A stretch of 64,000 nt of DNA from positions 12,411,501 to 12,475,500 of the forward strand of contig NC_090129.1 of assembly GCF_040581485.1 (NCBI RefSeq). Direction: 5' to 3'. The DNA is from Linepithema humile (taxonomy: Eukaryota > Arthropoda > Insecta > Hymenoptera > Formicidae). The translations under genes and the position numbers were made by a program. Of the stretch, positions 48,305 to 61,300 are shown one piece after another (position 1 is the first letter of the stretch; each line of letters opens with the position of its first letter). Under the pieces are notes generated by a model that was given only the letters and a program-made list of their open reading frames with translations, ran no database searches and was not told where the DNA came from.

Positions 48305-50118
48305 ATGGCTCAGTAGCATAGTATGCCTTGTCTATATATGGATAAACAATATATTGAATATGTGAAAATATGGATAAACATATATTGGATCAATAAAATT
48401 CAGCAACGACGACAATTAGCTGCTTTAGCTGTATTATTAAATTGTGAAAAAAAAAGAAAAATGATAAACGCAAGGAAACATGGAATCGAAAGTGGCTACA
48501 AAAAAGATATGAGGGAAGAGAAATGTTACACGTGATACAAGAGGAAATTCGGTACGTTTAATGTAAATTAAATCTATTATATATAAAATATATAAATCTG
48601 GTAAAAAATTGAGTTTACGGTATTGTCGATATGATATATTTCCTAATTTTCAAGTATGCTAATTGTAACGTTTAATTACTTTTAATCACACAAATAGTTT
48701 TAAAATTATTATATTTTTTATCAAAATAAAAGAGACAAACCGTAAACTAATTATTTATTACAAATTTATATATAAAGTAAATTTTTACTACTTAATACAT
48801 TAATTTTTATTACTTTTTTAAATTTAAGTTTGCAAGATCCTAAGTCCTATAAAAATTTTTATCAAATGGATGAAAATCTTTTTGAAGAACTATTAATTCG
48901 AGTTACTCCTTATATACAAAGAAAAGACACTGTAATGCGTCAGGCTATAACTCCTCGTTAAAGGTAAATAATTATAATAAATAAATAAATAATTTAATTA
49001 ATATATTTTTTAAATATGTATTTAATAAAATTGCTTAATTTAATAAATATTTTTTAAATATGTTTTTAATAAAATTGCTGTTATAGATTAGCTGCTACAT
49101 TACGCTTCCTGGCATCAGGAAATTCACTTCAGGATCTTTCTTTTGCAGTACGCATAGCTCCTAATACACTTTCGTTGATTATTCTTGATACATTAAGAGC
49201 AATAATCCTTGAGCTTCAAGACGAGTATATCAAAGTACGTTATTATAATATTATTCCTAAACAAAAATCTTTCTTATATATTAATATTATTATATATATC
49301 TTTTCTTTAAAACTTTATTTTAGTGTCCTAATAGTGAACAGAAATGGGCTGAAATTGAAAGTGAATTTAATATTTTATGGCAGTTTCCTCACTGTATTAG
49401 AGCACTAGACGGGAAGCACATAAATTTTCGTCCCCCGAGAAAAAGTGGATCTTTTTATAGAAATTATAAAAATACAGATAGTATAATACTTATGGCCCTT
49501 GTTGATGCCACATACAAATTTATATTTGTTGATATTGGTAGAAATTGACGGATGAATGATAGTGCAGTATTTAGAGACAGTAAACTTGCACAGCATTTAA
49601 ATAATGGTTCTTTAAATTTACCTGAACCTAGCTCTTTGCCTGGAAACACAACCAATCAATCAATACCTTTCGTTATAGTTGCTGATGATGCTTTTCCCCT
49701 ATTGAACAATTTAATGAAACCATATCCTGAACGTGGGTTAACTCACTGTCAAAGAATTTTCAACTATCGTCTGAATAGGGCACGAAGAATAGTAGAAAAT
49801 GCTTTTGGAATGCTAGCAAACAGATTCAGAATTCTTCTCAGCACAATTGCTTTTTCAATTGTTAAAGTAGAATTAATTACTCTTACATGTTGCATTTTAC
49901 ATAATTTTATTTTGTCTCGAAGACCATTTTTAGATAATATAGTTACAAATTATTCTGAAATTGATTCTCAGTGTCATCTTACTAATTTAACTAGGCAACA
50001 AGGAGGCAATAATCCTACTAGAAGTGCTAAAGCAATCAGAGATCATTTTATGAACTATTTTAATACTACTGGTTCTGTGTCATGGCAGAATGAGGCTGTG
50101 CAAAAAGGAAATTATTAA
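48305..50118 (+). pseudogene. PIF/Harbinger transposase, dead copy
   Basis: Several exons encode a Harbinger-type DDE transposase. Readable parts include a WLQKRYEGREMLHVIQEEIR-like N-terminal block around 48495-48550, then MDENLFEELLIRVTPYIQ (about 48869), the RLAATLRFLASGNSLQDL block (49085-49140), ALDGKHINFRPP (first Asp, about 49410), RMNDSAVF (second Asp, about 49552) and RRIVENAFG (Glu, about 49790). Two in-frame stops interrupt it, TAA at 48959 where Glu is expected and TGA near 49548 just before RMNDSAVF. A frame change occurs in the first exon. The C-terminal 188 aa remain open. It is paired with a divergent-strand MADF-like gene, the usual two-gene plan of this superfamily. Confidence 0.85.
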
Positions 50119-50497
50119 TTTAGTATGTGAAGAAATATTGAAGAAATATTTATTGTAAAAAAATAGTTAGCTTTTATCATAAACGTACATAAGTGATTAT
50201 TATAAACATACATAACATTATAAGCGTACATAACATTAAAAATAAATGACTTTTTTTATATATTATGCATATACTTATTATATCCATATCAATTTCTATG
50301 TTATTCTTATTTATTAATTCTTTACTTAAAAGAAATCAACAGATCCACATAGAAGTAAGTTTTGAAAACAAACACAAAAATTAAAATTAAAGATTTTATG
50401 CTTGAAAAAAAAAAATATTTTTATATATCTTTCCAATATAACAAAGTCTAATAAATGTACTCAAATTTTATAATACCATAATAAATGCAAAGCTTGT

Positions 50498-52005
50498 TTA
50501 CATTTTTCTTGACATTACCATCGCAATGATATCTGATAATAGTTTATCCTGTTTTTTTTCATCTTTAATTTTTCTCATTACTGACGCCACGAATTCCAAA
50601 CCCAAGTCAATTAAATCTTTTTCTTTCGAAGAAGGTAAAACTATAGGTTTATTTAGACAGTAAATTATTTTTTCAACAGTATTATCAGAAATATCTTTTT
50701 TAGTCGCGATTCTTCGACGTTTAGATGAACTCATACTGGAAGTAGAAGTGCATAAAGAGGATGGCGGTTGAGATGAAGATGGCGAACTTGTTAATGAATT
50801 GCATAATGTTACTTCAGTAAATTTATTTGGTAATGTTGATGTAGTTATTGCATTGTTGCAAGATATGCTTTCTAAATTAGAAATCTCGACACCCGAAAAT
50901 TCATTTTCGGGAGAAATATTTGGAGAATATTTAGATTTGTTATCTTCTAATTCTAATTATTCTTCTTGTTTAAAATTTTCATTTTGAGGATATTCATCTG
51001 TATTTATCAATATTGTAAAATCTTCAAAAGTTTCATCAATATCAATTTCTTTACTCGTTTCTTGAATATTATCCATAGATGACAAATTTGAAGTAGCCTA
51101 CAATGTGAATAATGAATAAGTTCAAGATCTTTATTATACCTTTAAATGTTATACTTTTATATATTTTAATATTTTTTTATGTAATAATATTTTTTTATTA
51201 GTACATTACATTTTTTTTATTGTTGTTTCCATCAATTTTTGTGGATGTACTTTTCCGTGGAACAAAATGTTCTTCTAAAAATGTGAGCAACTCAAAATAC
51301 CAAAGATTATGAATATAAATCTAAAATGAAGAGAATGAAACTGAATTAAAATAACGGTTAAGATAGTACATTAATAGCAAATTTTATTATCTGCTATTAC
51401 ACTGAATTAGAGTGTACATCCAAAACTATTATACAAAATTATTATATATGAAATTATTTATATGAAATTATTATATATAGAATTATTATATGAAATACTT
51501 AAAAGAAGCATATAAGCATTTTAAGTTATTAATTTTAATGATAAATATTATAATAATTAATGATAAATGATACTGTCACACTAATTAGCTGAATATAAAT
51601 TATTTATTTTATTGTTAAAAAGTAGTTATATTATGCTATTGTATTTAAATACTTTATACTTTATACAGCCTTTAATATGCATTAATTTCAGTGTAATACA
51701 AATGAGCAAATTCGCTATAAGTAAAATACTCACATCATCCGTTCCACTTCCACTTTTCATTGATTCTTTTCGTTTTTTATTTTCAGTATTAAATCCATTT
51801 CTTAACGAATGTATTTTATTCATACAATCCTTGATTTGTGTATTTGGTCGTACTTTTTGTACTTCGTTAGTTATTCGTTGCAAAGCTTCATTTCGTAAAT
51901 GTTTATTATGATAATTTGAATGCTTCACAGCATATACAGTAGGTTTCTTTTTTATATGCATCTATTAATACACTAATTTCTTCTTTATTCCACGACATTT
52001 TTAGT
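50498..52005 (-). pseudogene. Harbinger MADF/Myb-like DNA-binding protein
   Basis: The minus strand starts at ATG about 52000 with MSWNKEEISVLIDAYK, shifts frame at an A-run, and continues at 51961 as a MADF-type domain (HNKHLRNEALQRITNEVQK...GSGTDD) ending at a GT donor near 51735. Later exons lie near 51240-51320 and 51098 downward, ending with ASVMRKIKDEKKQDKLLSDII and a stop at 50498. An in-frame stop interrupts the acidic region near 50960. In active Harbingers this partner binds DNA and brings the transposase to the nucleus and ends. Here it is broken. Confidence 0.7.
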
Positions 52006-52187
52006 CTTCCGTTTGACACATAACCTTTATTGCGCTTTACTGCCAATTAATCACGTGATTGTTTCTAACGTTTTGATTAGTGCATGCAAAGAAACGAGCA
52101 TAAAATAATGCACCATATCAAACATAGAAATCAAGCATGGTAGCATACTCTGCTTAATGCAAGGCAGTGATATTAAAAATATTAAAA

Positions 52188-52957
52188 TCCAAAAAAGACA
52201 CTCCAATATGTTTATATTTTAATAATAATCTGAATTTTTAATATATTACCAACATGAAAAGTAACTGATATATTGTTCAAGGTGCAAATTCAAAATAAAC
52301 ATACATAAAATATACATAAAATGTATAAATAAAACTGATCATAATTTGATTCTAGAAAGTAAGTGATATATTATTCTTAGTGCACATACAAAATTTTTTA
52401 AAATTTAATTAAAATAACAAAATATTTATTAAAAAATACAAAAACACTTGGCGCTGCCACACCGAACAACATGTTAACTTACATAATGTCAATTAATTAC
52501 ATGATGTCAGTTAATCATGCTATTATTACATTATTACTCATTTTCGTTGTTTCATAATACTATAGGTGTAAAGATGTAAAGGGGTGGAGGGGTGGTGGAG
52601 CCTCTTGACGGGGGGGGGGAGGGGAGGAAAGGGGGAAATGGCGTAAAGGGGTTGCGCTAGGGGGAGGGGGGATGGTGAAGCCCGTTGGCAGCGCCAAGTG
52701 TTTTTGTATTTTTTAATAAATATTTTGTTATTTTAATTAAATTTTAAAAAATTTTGTATGTGCACTAAGAATAATATATCACTTACTTTCTAGAATCAAA
52801 TTATGATCAGTTTTATTTATACATTTTATGTATATTTTATGTATGTTTATTTTGAATTTGCACCTTGAACAATATATCAGTTACTTTTCATGTTGGTAAT
52901 ATATTAAAAATTCAGATTATTATTAAAATATAAACATATTGGAGTGTCTTTTTTGGA
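52188..52957. mobile_element. ~770-bp foldback with G-rich loop
   Basis: The arms are nearly perfect inverses about 52572; TCCAAAAAAGACACTCC faces GGAGTGTCTTTTTTGGA, and CACTTGGCGCTGCCA faces TGGCAGCGCCAAGTG. The loop at 52585-52680 holds long G runs. It lies between the Harbinger and the Helitron. Confidence 0.9.
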
Positions 52958-53039
52958 ACTTGGCCTGATCTTATCATTTATGAATTTTTGTGCTATATCA
53001 CCTACTTTTTTACATTTTGTGCACAGAATTCTATCCCAG

Positions 53040-53275
53040 ATTTTTCTAATTGACCGCCTAGGGCAAGCCTGAATTCAACGCTATTGCAGCCGTAAACGCT
53101 ATAATTGCGAAAATAATTTTTGTTTGGGGCCCAAAAATAATTTTTTTAATTTGGCACCTAGGACAAGTCTAAACTCAGCGCTATGGCAGCCGATGTTTTA
53201 GTTCAGCGCCTACGGCAGCTTTTATGAAGCGCCAGAGCAGCCGATTAATTGTTATAATTTTCCGGATCTAAAAAA
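53040..53275. repeat. Helitron downstream direct repeat and GCGC/GCAGCC motifs
   Basis: TTTGGCACCTAGGACAAGT, AACTCAGCGCTATGGCAGCCG and GCGCCAGAGCAGCCGATTA recur in the same order at 60765-60900 with substitutions. The motif GCGCYNNNGCAGCC appears several times. This could be a terminal feature or replicator of the Helitron. Confidence 0.65.
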
Positions 53276-53352
53276 TTCACGTAAATTTACTACAAAGAAA
53301 TTCCGACACTTACATTCGAGGAAAGTGTCATTAAATGCAGTTATTTCCAAAA

Positions 53353-56300
53353 TCACTTAATCTGCTCCAAGAACAATATGTACGCCCCTTGTGCTCCTTT
53401 GGGCCAGTTTTTCTTAATGACTTTCATGTCATTAGAGCAATACCATTCTGATTTTTTTTCTGCTCTCAACATACACGTGTAGTGACCACGATTCATTTCT
53501 TCGCCTTCGTGAAATATAGCGCTTATTACCTTGTACTTTTTTTTATCTATCGTGATATTATTCGTCGGTACGGCGTTAATCCGATTGTTGATAATTTTTT
53601 TGCAAACACCGTTCACAAAAGTGTATAAATTGAGCTGTATCACTAAGATGGATAAAGTCGATTCGATTACGGTTTTCTTTTTCAGAACGGAACCTTTACA
53701 TGCGTTACAACTGCCGTCTATCGTTTCCCATTTGGAAAATTCCGAATCAATCAAAGTTTGTAGCGTGACACCTCTTTTCCTTTTTAATGTCGATTGTATA
53801 GGTAATATTAGCAAACAACTTTTTTCCAACGTAGTTACCGTGTAATTACATTTGGCATTTGAGCAACATGTTACGTGCTTCAATTCGTGTTCCAATATAT
53901 CATTGATTTCAGAATACGTCGACATTAGAGCCATGAAAAATTGCGAAGCATCTTGTTGTATTCGTTCTTCGAAGCATTCTCCGACAGATCTTCTAACCGC
54001 TTGAACGTTGCAATATTTACGCTCAGTATACGCGCATATAGCATCAGTCAATGCGTTCGATGCTTTATATTTTAGTATTTGTTGCCTGATACGCACGCAA
54101 TGAAATACACACTGCAATATTACATTAGCGTAACACGAAACATTATCGTCATTAAGAAGGCCGTATATTTTCCACGTAATTACACTTTTTGATTCCTCGC
54201 AACCATGATTCTGTACATTATCAATGATACTAGGTATGGTCCATCGACGATCGTAAACTTTTATAGCCTTTTTCTTGGATAAATCGATTTGTGGCAGCTG
54301 AGATTTGAACAAAGATCTTAGTCGATTATATTCCGAAATGGCTCCTGAGTGTGCTTGAACTGATGCCGGATTGAAGTTTATCAAATGTAGGCCTTCCAAT
54401 GTACTCACTCGAGACAAACCTACATAGGCTTGACCATCACTGAATACAGTCGTTCCCAGATCCATCATTGCATTTTTACACGTAACGCCTTGACTTTTGT
54501 GTATAGTTATTCCATAACTAAGGGACAATGGAAATTGTTTGCGATGTACCACTATTTTGTGAAATATCTCAAATTTAATGTCTACTCTCGTTATTGCGAA
54601 TTCTTTGTTATCCGAAGTAACTAATGTGACGGAATAAATATTTCCATCAGCAGCACGATTAACCGCAACTACATTGCCTATTGTTCCGTTGACAAGTCCC
54701 AGAGTTACGTCAATGTTTCGTCGAATCATCACTTTAGCACCAATTTTAATCATTATTACTCTTTCAATGCCTGCCGTTTCTGAAACTTTGTCATCTTTAT
54801 CTTCCAAGGTTTTTTGCACTTTTTTTCTCATTGCTGGAGCACAGTCGACATCATCTTCTGCTATTAGTAGAATTTCCTCGCCGTCGATTTTATTAAGCAT
54901 TGCCGTGTTCAAAACCTTGCACAAATAACACGTAGGTAATAAACATATTGTATCGGTCGGTAATTGATTCATATAAGTGTAAAGTTCATTCAATCTTTCG
55001 TCGCAACTATTTTCTTTGAAAATGATTTTTCTTGATTCAAGTACATTGATGTCAGAATCCGTTATGAGACCTATTCGTATTCTAGAAAGTATATCGCGAT
55101 ATCTGTTGTCGCCTCTTTGTCGCATATTTATCAAGAGTTCGTCGTAATCAAACAATCTCCACAAGTCAAATCCACCCATGGTACCTAAATACTTCTGAAC
55201 ATCTGATCGAGACATTTTAACGAACGGAGGATGTCCTTTTACAGGAGGAAGCTGCAACAAGTCTCCAAACAAGAGAATGTGTTTTCTACCAAAGAAACCA
55301 TCATTTGTATCTGTCGTATCAAAAATTTCACATAATCGTAGATTGATAAACATAAGTGTCACATTCGAAATCATGGATACTTCATCGATTATGAATAGTT
55401 CGACATTCTTCAATTTGTCTCTCAAAATTTTCAAGATTACGTCTGACAATTGCACGTACTTAGGCGTAGATTCATGAGTGACGGGTAGCTGAAACATTCT
55501 ATGGATTGTCAGGCCATCGATATTGAATGCTGCAATACCCGTGGGAGCAGATATCGCAGTCGTTTTTTTCAAATTTATTTTGATCCAATGTTTGATCGTT
55601 TCAATAAGAAAACTTTTTCCTGTACCACCCTCACCGCTTACGTACAATCGTAGAATATGATTTTTATTTTGTAAAACTTGGCATACCCTGTCGAAGACTC
55701 TTTTCTGATCTTTGTTCAATTGCGACATCATTTGCGATAAATTAATCGGGGCGTCAATCTTACCAAAATCTTCCAGATTTTTCATCGCGTCGTCAGCTTG
55801 TACTGGATTGCAATCCAGTTCATCGTCATCAGATTTGTCTCCGTCTGCTATTTTTAAATCATTTTCACGCTTCTCGATCAATTCAGTAACATCCTCAAAA
55901 GCTTTCTGTATTTCTTCGAGCCTTTCGTGATATTTCATTGCCTTCGTCAATCCAGTCTCTGAATTCTTAAAGGCATCCGTGTAAGTTTCGTACGCACCTT
56001 TGAGTTCACTCGAATCTCTCCATGGTTTGAACAGAAGAAGCAGCGAGTAAAAGTACTTTTCGGGTTCAGTTTTTACATTGAATCGGTAATGGTTTATTAA
56101 ACTACCCTTTTTTCGTTTCTTTACAAATAAACGCGATACCAGTTCGTAATATTCGACCTCGTCACTTTTTGGCATCTGTTTTACAATGTCCCAGAATCTA
56201 GTAAAATCGTACAAATTCAATGATTCTAGTTCTTTAGGTCTGTTTGGATAATGATCATCGATGAGCGACGGACAATAGATATTCGTAGAATTTTTATCGA

Positions 56301-59300
56301 GAGCTGTAATTTCATTGAATGTTTTAACTTTTCTGTTTCTCACTTCATTGACGTCGATCCATTTGATAATGGTATCACAATCCGTACCATACAAGGGATG
56401 CCCTAATAGTGTATCCGCAGCTTCTAAAGCACCGCATTCTCTGTTATTCAAACGACGCATCGCAAAATTCCACAATTTCGATGCCAAAGGCTTATTGGAA
56501 TCTATCATTTCAAAGTCTATGTTACATTTTTCCGACTTTGTCGTGTATTTTGTTAAATACGAGTTTAAAAACTCTGATTTTTCTCCAACAAATTGTATGT
56601 CCATATTTCCCTCCCAAGCCAATTTGATAGCCGGATTATAATCATTAATAAACCTCTCCGACTTCTTGCGAGGAAGATCGTACAACCTGCTTCTACTGCG
56701 TAAATTTTTTCTACCCACTATTGAAGTGACAACGTCTCTTAAAACGAAATTTGTCGTAACTGATCGCGGAAAATCAAACCGACACTTTCTGTAAATATTT
56801 GTTTCGGTTTTCTTTGTACGCATGCAATACGAGTTATGTTTATGATTCTGATCACTTGTAACCGTTTCGTACAATGTTGGCGAAACGTTTTTATCTGGAA
56901 TTTCGCACGTCACGTATTTTTGAATAAACGAAACAACTTCTTCATCCGGCGATTTTCCTAGCACAGGAGCATCTCTTATCCAAATCAAGCAATGCATGTG
57001 CTGGATACCTCTAGTTTGATATTCTAATCGCCAGAAGTAGTGGATTACTTCCCCTATTGGGTTATCAACTGAACGAATAAAATCAATCATGGCTTTGAAT
57101 TTTATGCACATGAATCTAGACGTGCTAACAGGGTCATATGCGATTAGTTCGTTAATGCTTAACTTCTCTTTATCGGGATTCATGTCTCGTAAATATTCAC
57201 CCAAATCGGACCATTTCCATTCACTAGGACTCAAAGTCAAAAACCACGTTGCTGGGCCGTAATGCAGAGTCATGCATTTCACATTATTGGATGGTTGTCG
57301 CCAAAATTGATCCGTATTTCTCAGTTTTCCGAAAATACTCATTAAATTCGATTCCAATTGTTCGTCTTTCAATTCGTTCAAGTATCTATCAGCAGTATAT
57401 CTCTCTCGTGCGTTAGCAACCATCATCGTATAATATATACCGTTTTTCAATTGTCGGTTGTTAGTATCATGAAGAAGGAAAAACAAGTACTGCGGATTCA
57501 ATCTGAATCTATTGTGTTTCGACATCAATCGCGTTCTGATGAATAAATATTCCGGTAATGCAAAATTTCTATCTTCTCGTTGTCCATTGATACCCTCTGG
57601 ATATAAATCGGGGAAACACATGACATCCAGATATTTATAACGATTATCCATTGGAACATCTTCGATTTTTAACATTTGATAAAGTTTGAGTGCAGATTCG
57701 TTATCAATCCTTTTCACGCGCATTGGGTATATCGTATACTGATCATTAATACCCGAGTCTTTGGTAATTTGCGTCAGGAAAGCCTTACGTTTCAAAACGA
57801 TTTGGTCATTATCTTTAATCTGCTGTACGGTGTCCTCAACCACCTCATCTATTTCGTCATTATTGCTCTCCTCGCCCCCATCATCGACGATCTGATATTC
57901 TGTTTCTTGCAACTTCTCATTTAATAAATCATCAGATGACGCTGGAAGACGAATTTCCGAATAGTGCGGATTATTTTCTTTTAACCATTGCAAAGCCTTA
58001 AACACTTTATTAATATCCACCAAATTTTCCCAAACAACTTTTGATTTTTTAGGCATACCTCGAACGAGAATGTGCAACTCGTGTTTCAAATTTATAGGAT
58101 TTTCCGGAGGACATATCTTATCCAATGTTTCTTGTAAAGGAAGTGGCAAATGAAATGTTCTACCTTTTACTTTACGGATCATTTGTCTGTGCGGCAAATG
58201 TTTGTTCGAAACAGCGCCCATTGTTTGCACTACTTGGAAGCTGCTCATTCTCTTGATTAACATTTTTTCGTAATCATTGAAATCCGACAAAACATCCGGT
58301 AATGGTTTTACGGCAAGATTATTCAAAACGCAAGTAGAAGGCAACATGCTTTTCCGAAATTTGCCCAAACAAAACTTACAAATTAATCCAGTATCGCTAT
58401 TGTGTTCTGTTACGTAAGTCATCAAGTTTTTCCAAAAAGGTCCCTCTACTGGTTTTTTCAGCTTTTTTAGCTCAGAAACGTCACTATTCACACATAGTTT
58501 TTCGCAAGAGACACAAGGGAAACGTGGTGTATCCAACAATCTCTTTTTCATAACTGTAAACGCTTCGTAATTTTGCGACAAAATTTTTTCCTCGTCCAAA
58601 CTAACGGTCAAATTGTTTTTGTAAAATCTTGCTTTAACCTTTGCATCATTGGAAATTTCCAGCAATTTATCCATATTGACAAATCTCAAAGCTGAAAACA
58701 AATGATGAAATTTTTTATAATTGCCTATCAATTTGTAGACATTTATTCGAATATTTCTCACGAGAGGAAAATGAGGCGATAAAGTGCTTATCGTTGCAAT
58801 GTATGATTCGCAAATATTTGGATTCGCATAACAGTCCGGAGGATGTCCCAATCTGCTACTCATATGTGAAACAGAACAATTTTTGAGCCGCGCCATGAAT
58901 TTAGCATTCATTATCTTCTTTATAGTAGCTCCTTCAAACTCTTCCAACAATTTCACATACTTTTCCAAGGAAATATCACTTATGCGGCATCGTTTCTCGT
59001 CACAGTGCCATATTTTTGACTTTTTATCATTGTTATCCATTAACGGTAAAACATTTATCACTCCATGAGAAGAGGACTGTCCTATTATAAGTGGTTGCTC
59101 AAACTTTTTCCTTTGCTCGTAAGCAGTTTCAAAAAAGTATGCTTCGGAAGACGAAGTATGTTTGGATGAGCCACAAAGAGCTCTAATTCGATCGCTTTTT
59201 GGATATTTCAAAGTCTTACATTCATTGAATCGCAATAGTGCGGTTTCAGCAGCATTTTTCAAATACAAAAACACTTTTCTTGCTGCATTGACGTACGATT

Positions 59301-60639
59301 TTTTTGCTATCATGCACCACTTGAATATATATTCGGCTTCCAATCGAGCACATATCGCCGGTTTATTAATTTTCCTCGATATCCGTCGAATATAGAACTC
59401 TGACCATTTTGGAAAGTTAAAACACTTTTGCCAAGATCGGACAGTACTGAATTTTTCTTTTACTCTCTCGATCGTCTTTGATCTTTGTACGATAGACTTG
59501 TTACCACGTTTTGCATAATACTTTTTGTTGTACAGTTTTTTTGAGTCAGAATGTTTGTGTTTAAATTTTCTTCGGCGATCTCTTTCACGTGCAGCATTTT
59601 TAAAATAATTTTTTCTTTTGATTTGCCGATTGTACAGCAATTGGTGTGAGTAATTATGGCGTTTTTGAGCTCGTTTATTTTCTAAATCTTTTTGGTACTC
59701 GTCGCGTTTTCTTTTACATTGTTCCTCAGGATTTTTTTTGTACTGATTACGCACTCTCTGACGTTGTGTTTCGGGATCTTGTATGTACTGATCACACATT
59801 ATCTGGCGTTTCGGTTTGGGGTTTTTTTTATATACCTCACACATTTTATAACATTTTATTTTAGGGTCCTGTTTATATTTATTGCGCTTTTGAGTGCATA
59901 AAAAATCAGCGTTTTTGGCATATTGTTGTTTGTGAGAAAAAGCATCTTTCTCGAGTCGTTTTGAACGCTGTTCTTCAGTTTCCTTGCTACGTGCAAGCCT
60001 TTTTCTCAGTGCATCCGCCTCTCGTATTTTCAATGTCTCCAACGGTAATAACATTAATGGAGCAGTTGAATTACAGAGGTACGGAAAATGAGTGATTGTT
60101 TGTCCTGCAAACATTGCAGACAAATGAGGTCTTAGCAAAGATCGATCGTACGTCACAATACAAGGATTTATGCCAAACAGAATCGATGTAGCAAACGCAA
60201 TCGCCATAGGACCACAATTACAACCGTCGACTTGCGACTGGACTGTAGGAAAGACTATCGGATTGTTTTGAAAATCATGAAAAGGAAATAATCTCTCCAC
60301 AAAAATTCGAATTTCTCCATTCAAATTTTGCTTATTAGCATTACGACTGCCTTCATGAGAATCATATATAATAACAGACTTTGCGTCGTAATGACAAGTA
60401 ACCCAATGTCCGCCCGCGAAATTACTGTGCAGTATTTGCAAATGCTTCTTTTTTAGATTTTCGAGTGGAACAATCTGATCAGGAAATATCGTCAATCATA
60501 CAGGTCGAGGTGCATATTCAGAATTTCTTTCGAGTAACGCATGGAAACTATCTATCATCGTTTCTGTCAACCATTCTTTGGAAATCAAAATGTCTTTTTC
60601 CTTATTGCCATAATAGAACTTGTGACACTGATGATGCAT
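53353..60639 (-). CDS. Helitron Rep-helicase with ULP and USP domains
   Basis: The frame is open from 60495 to 53353 (2380 codons). Upstream, an in-frame TGA at 60496-60498 separates it from an ATG at 60639 whose 47 codons (MHHQCHKFYYGNKEKD...) fit the start of a ULP domain. Numbering from 60495: residues 1-110 form a ULP1/C48-like protease (H30 in GGHW, D45, Q88, C94 in NCG). About 160-330 is a Lys/Arg-rich coiled region with YKKNPE-like repeats. The Helitron N and Rep domains follow, with HMH in RGIQHMHCLIW at about 1165 and YLTKYTTK at about 1311. The PIF1-like helicase has GEGGTGKS at about 1618, IIDEVSM at about 1700 and GDLLQLPP after it. The C-terminal 270 residues form a USP/C19 deubiquitinase-like domain with NVSCYANVILQC at about 2119 and GHYTC...WYCSND at about 2337. 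Rep nicks and joins DNA in rolling-circle transposition. The gene is almost intact. Confidence 0.9.
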
Positions 60640-60905
60640 TTTGAGCTGGCGCTCGGGGCAGCCTTATACAGATATATGGCGCTTAGGGCAGTCTTTTAGT
60701 CATGCAAGTGTCACAATCACCTTAAACGAATAATTAAAGTTACAGAATTCTATATCAGATTTTTTAATTTGGCGCCTAGGACAAGCCAGCCAGGGCCAAA
60801 ACTCAGCGCTATTGCAGCCGATATTTTAATTCAGCGCTTACGGCAGCCGTTATACAGCGCCAGAGCAGCCGATTATTTTTTCTAATTTTTTTCTGGATCT
60901 GAAAA
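60640..60905. repeat. Helitron upstream direct repeat and GCGC/GCAGCC motifs
   Basis: It contains GGCGCTCGGGGCAGCC, GGCGCTTAGGGCAGTC, AGCGCTATTGCAGCCG, AGCGCTTACGGCAGCCG and AGCGCCAGAGCAGCCG in one orientation. The part 60765-60900 is a direct copy of about 53145-53270. Confidence 0.7.
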
Positions 60906-61300
60906 ATAAAAAAAGTGTATTAATACATAAAACAAACAAGTTATAAATTTTAGATTAATAATTGTAAACTTTGTACAAGTTTTTTTGCAATAAGCAAGCG
61001 AACAGTTTAAAATAATTTTAATAAACATATGCAGAGATTTAAAATTATTATACTAAATAAAATATTGCAGAAAATTTGCTTATAAAGAAGTGAAGCTACA
61101 TTTATCTTCTGTATAGTATTTCTGAATAGTTGAAAATCAAGTAATCACATTAACATTTAAAAATAGTATTTATTTATTATCACTAAATCATCAATGCAAT
61201 CTCCTAAAAATTTTTGCTGCTTTCTATTCTATATAAATAAATCCTGTTTATAAACCTTGCTTATAAAAAAAAATTATTCCATAAATTCTACACTTATATT
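60906..61300. other. No gene seen
   Basis: AT-rich sequence between the Helitron-flanking repeat and the next foldback. Nothing recognisable. Confidence 0.4.
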
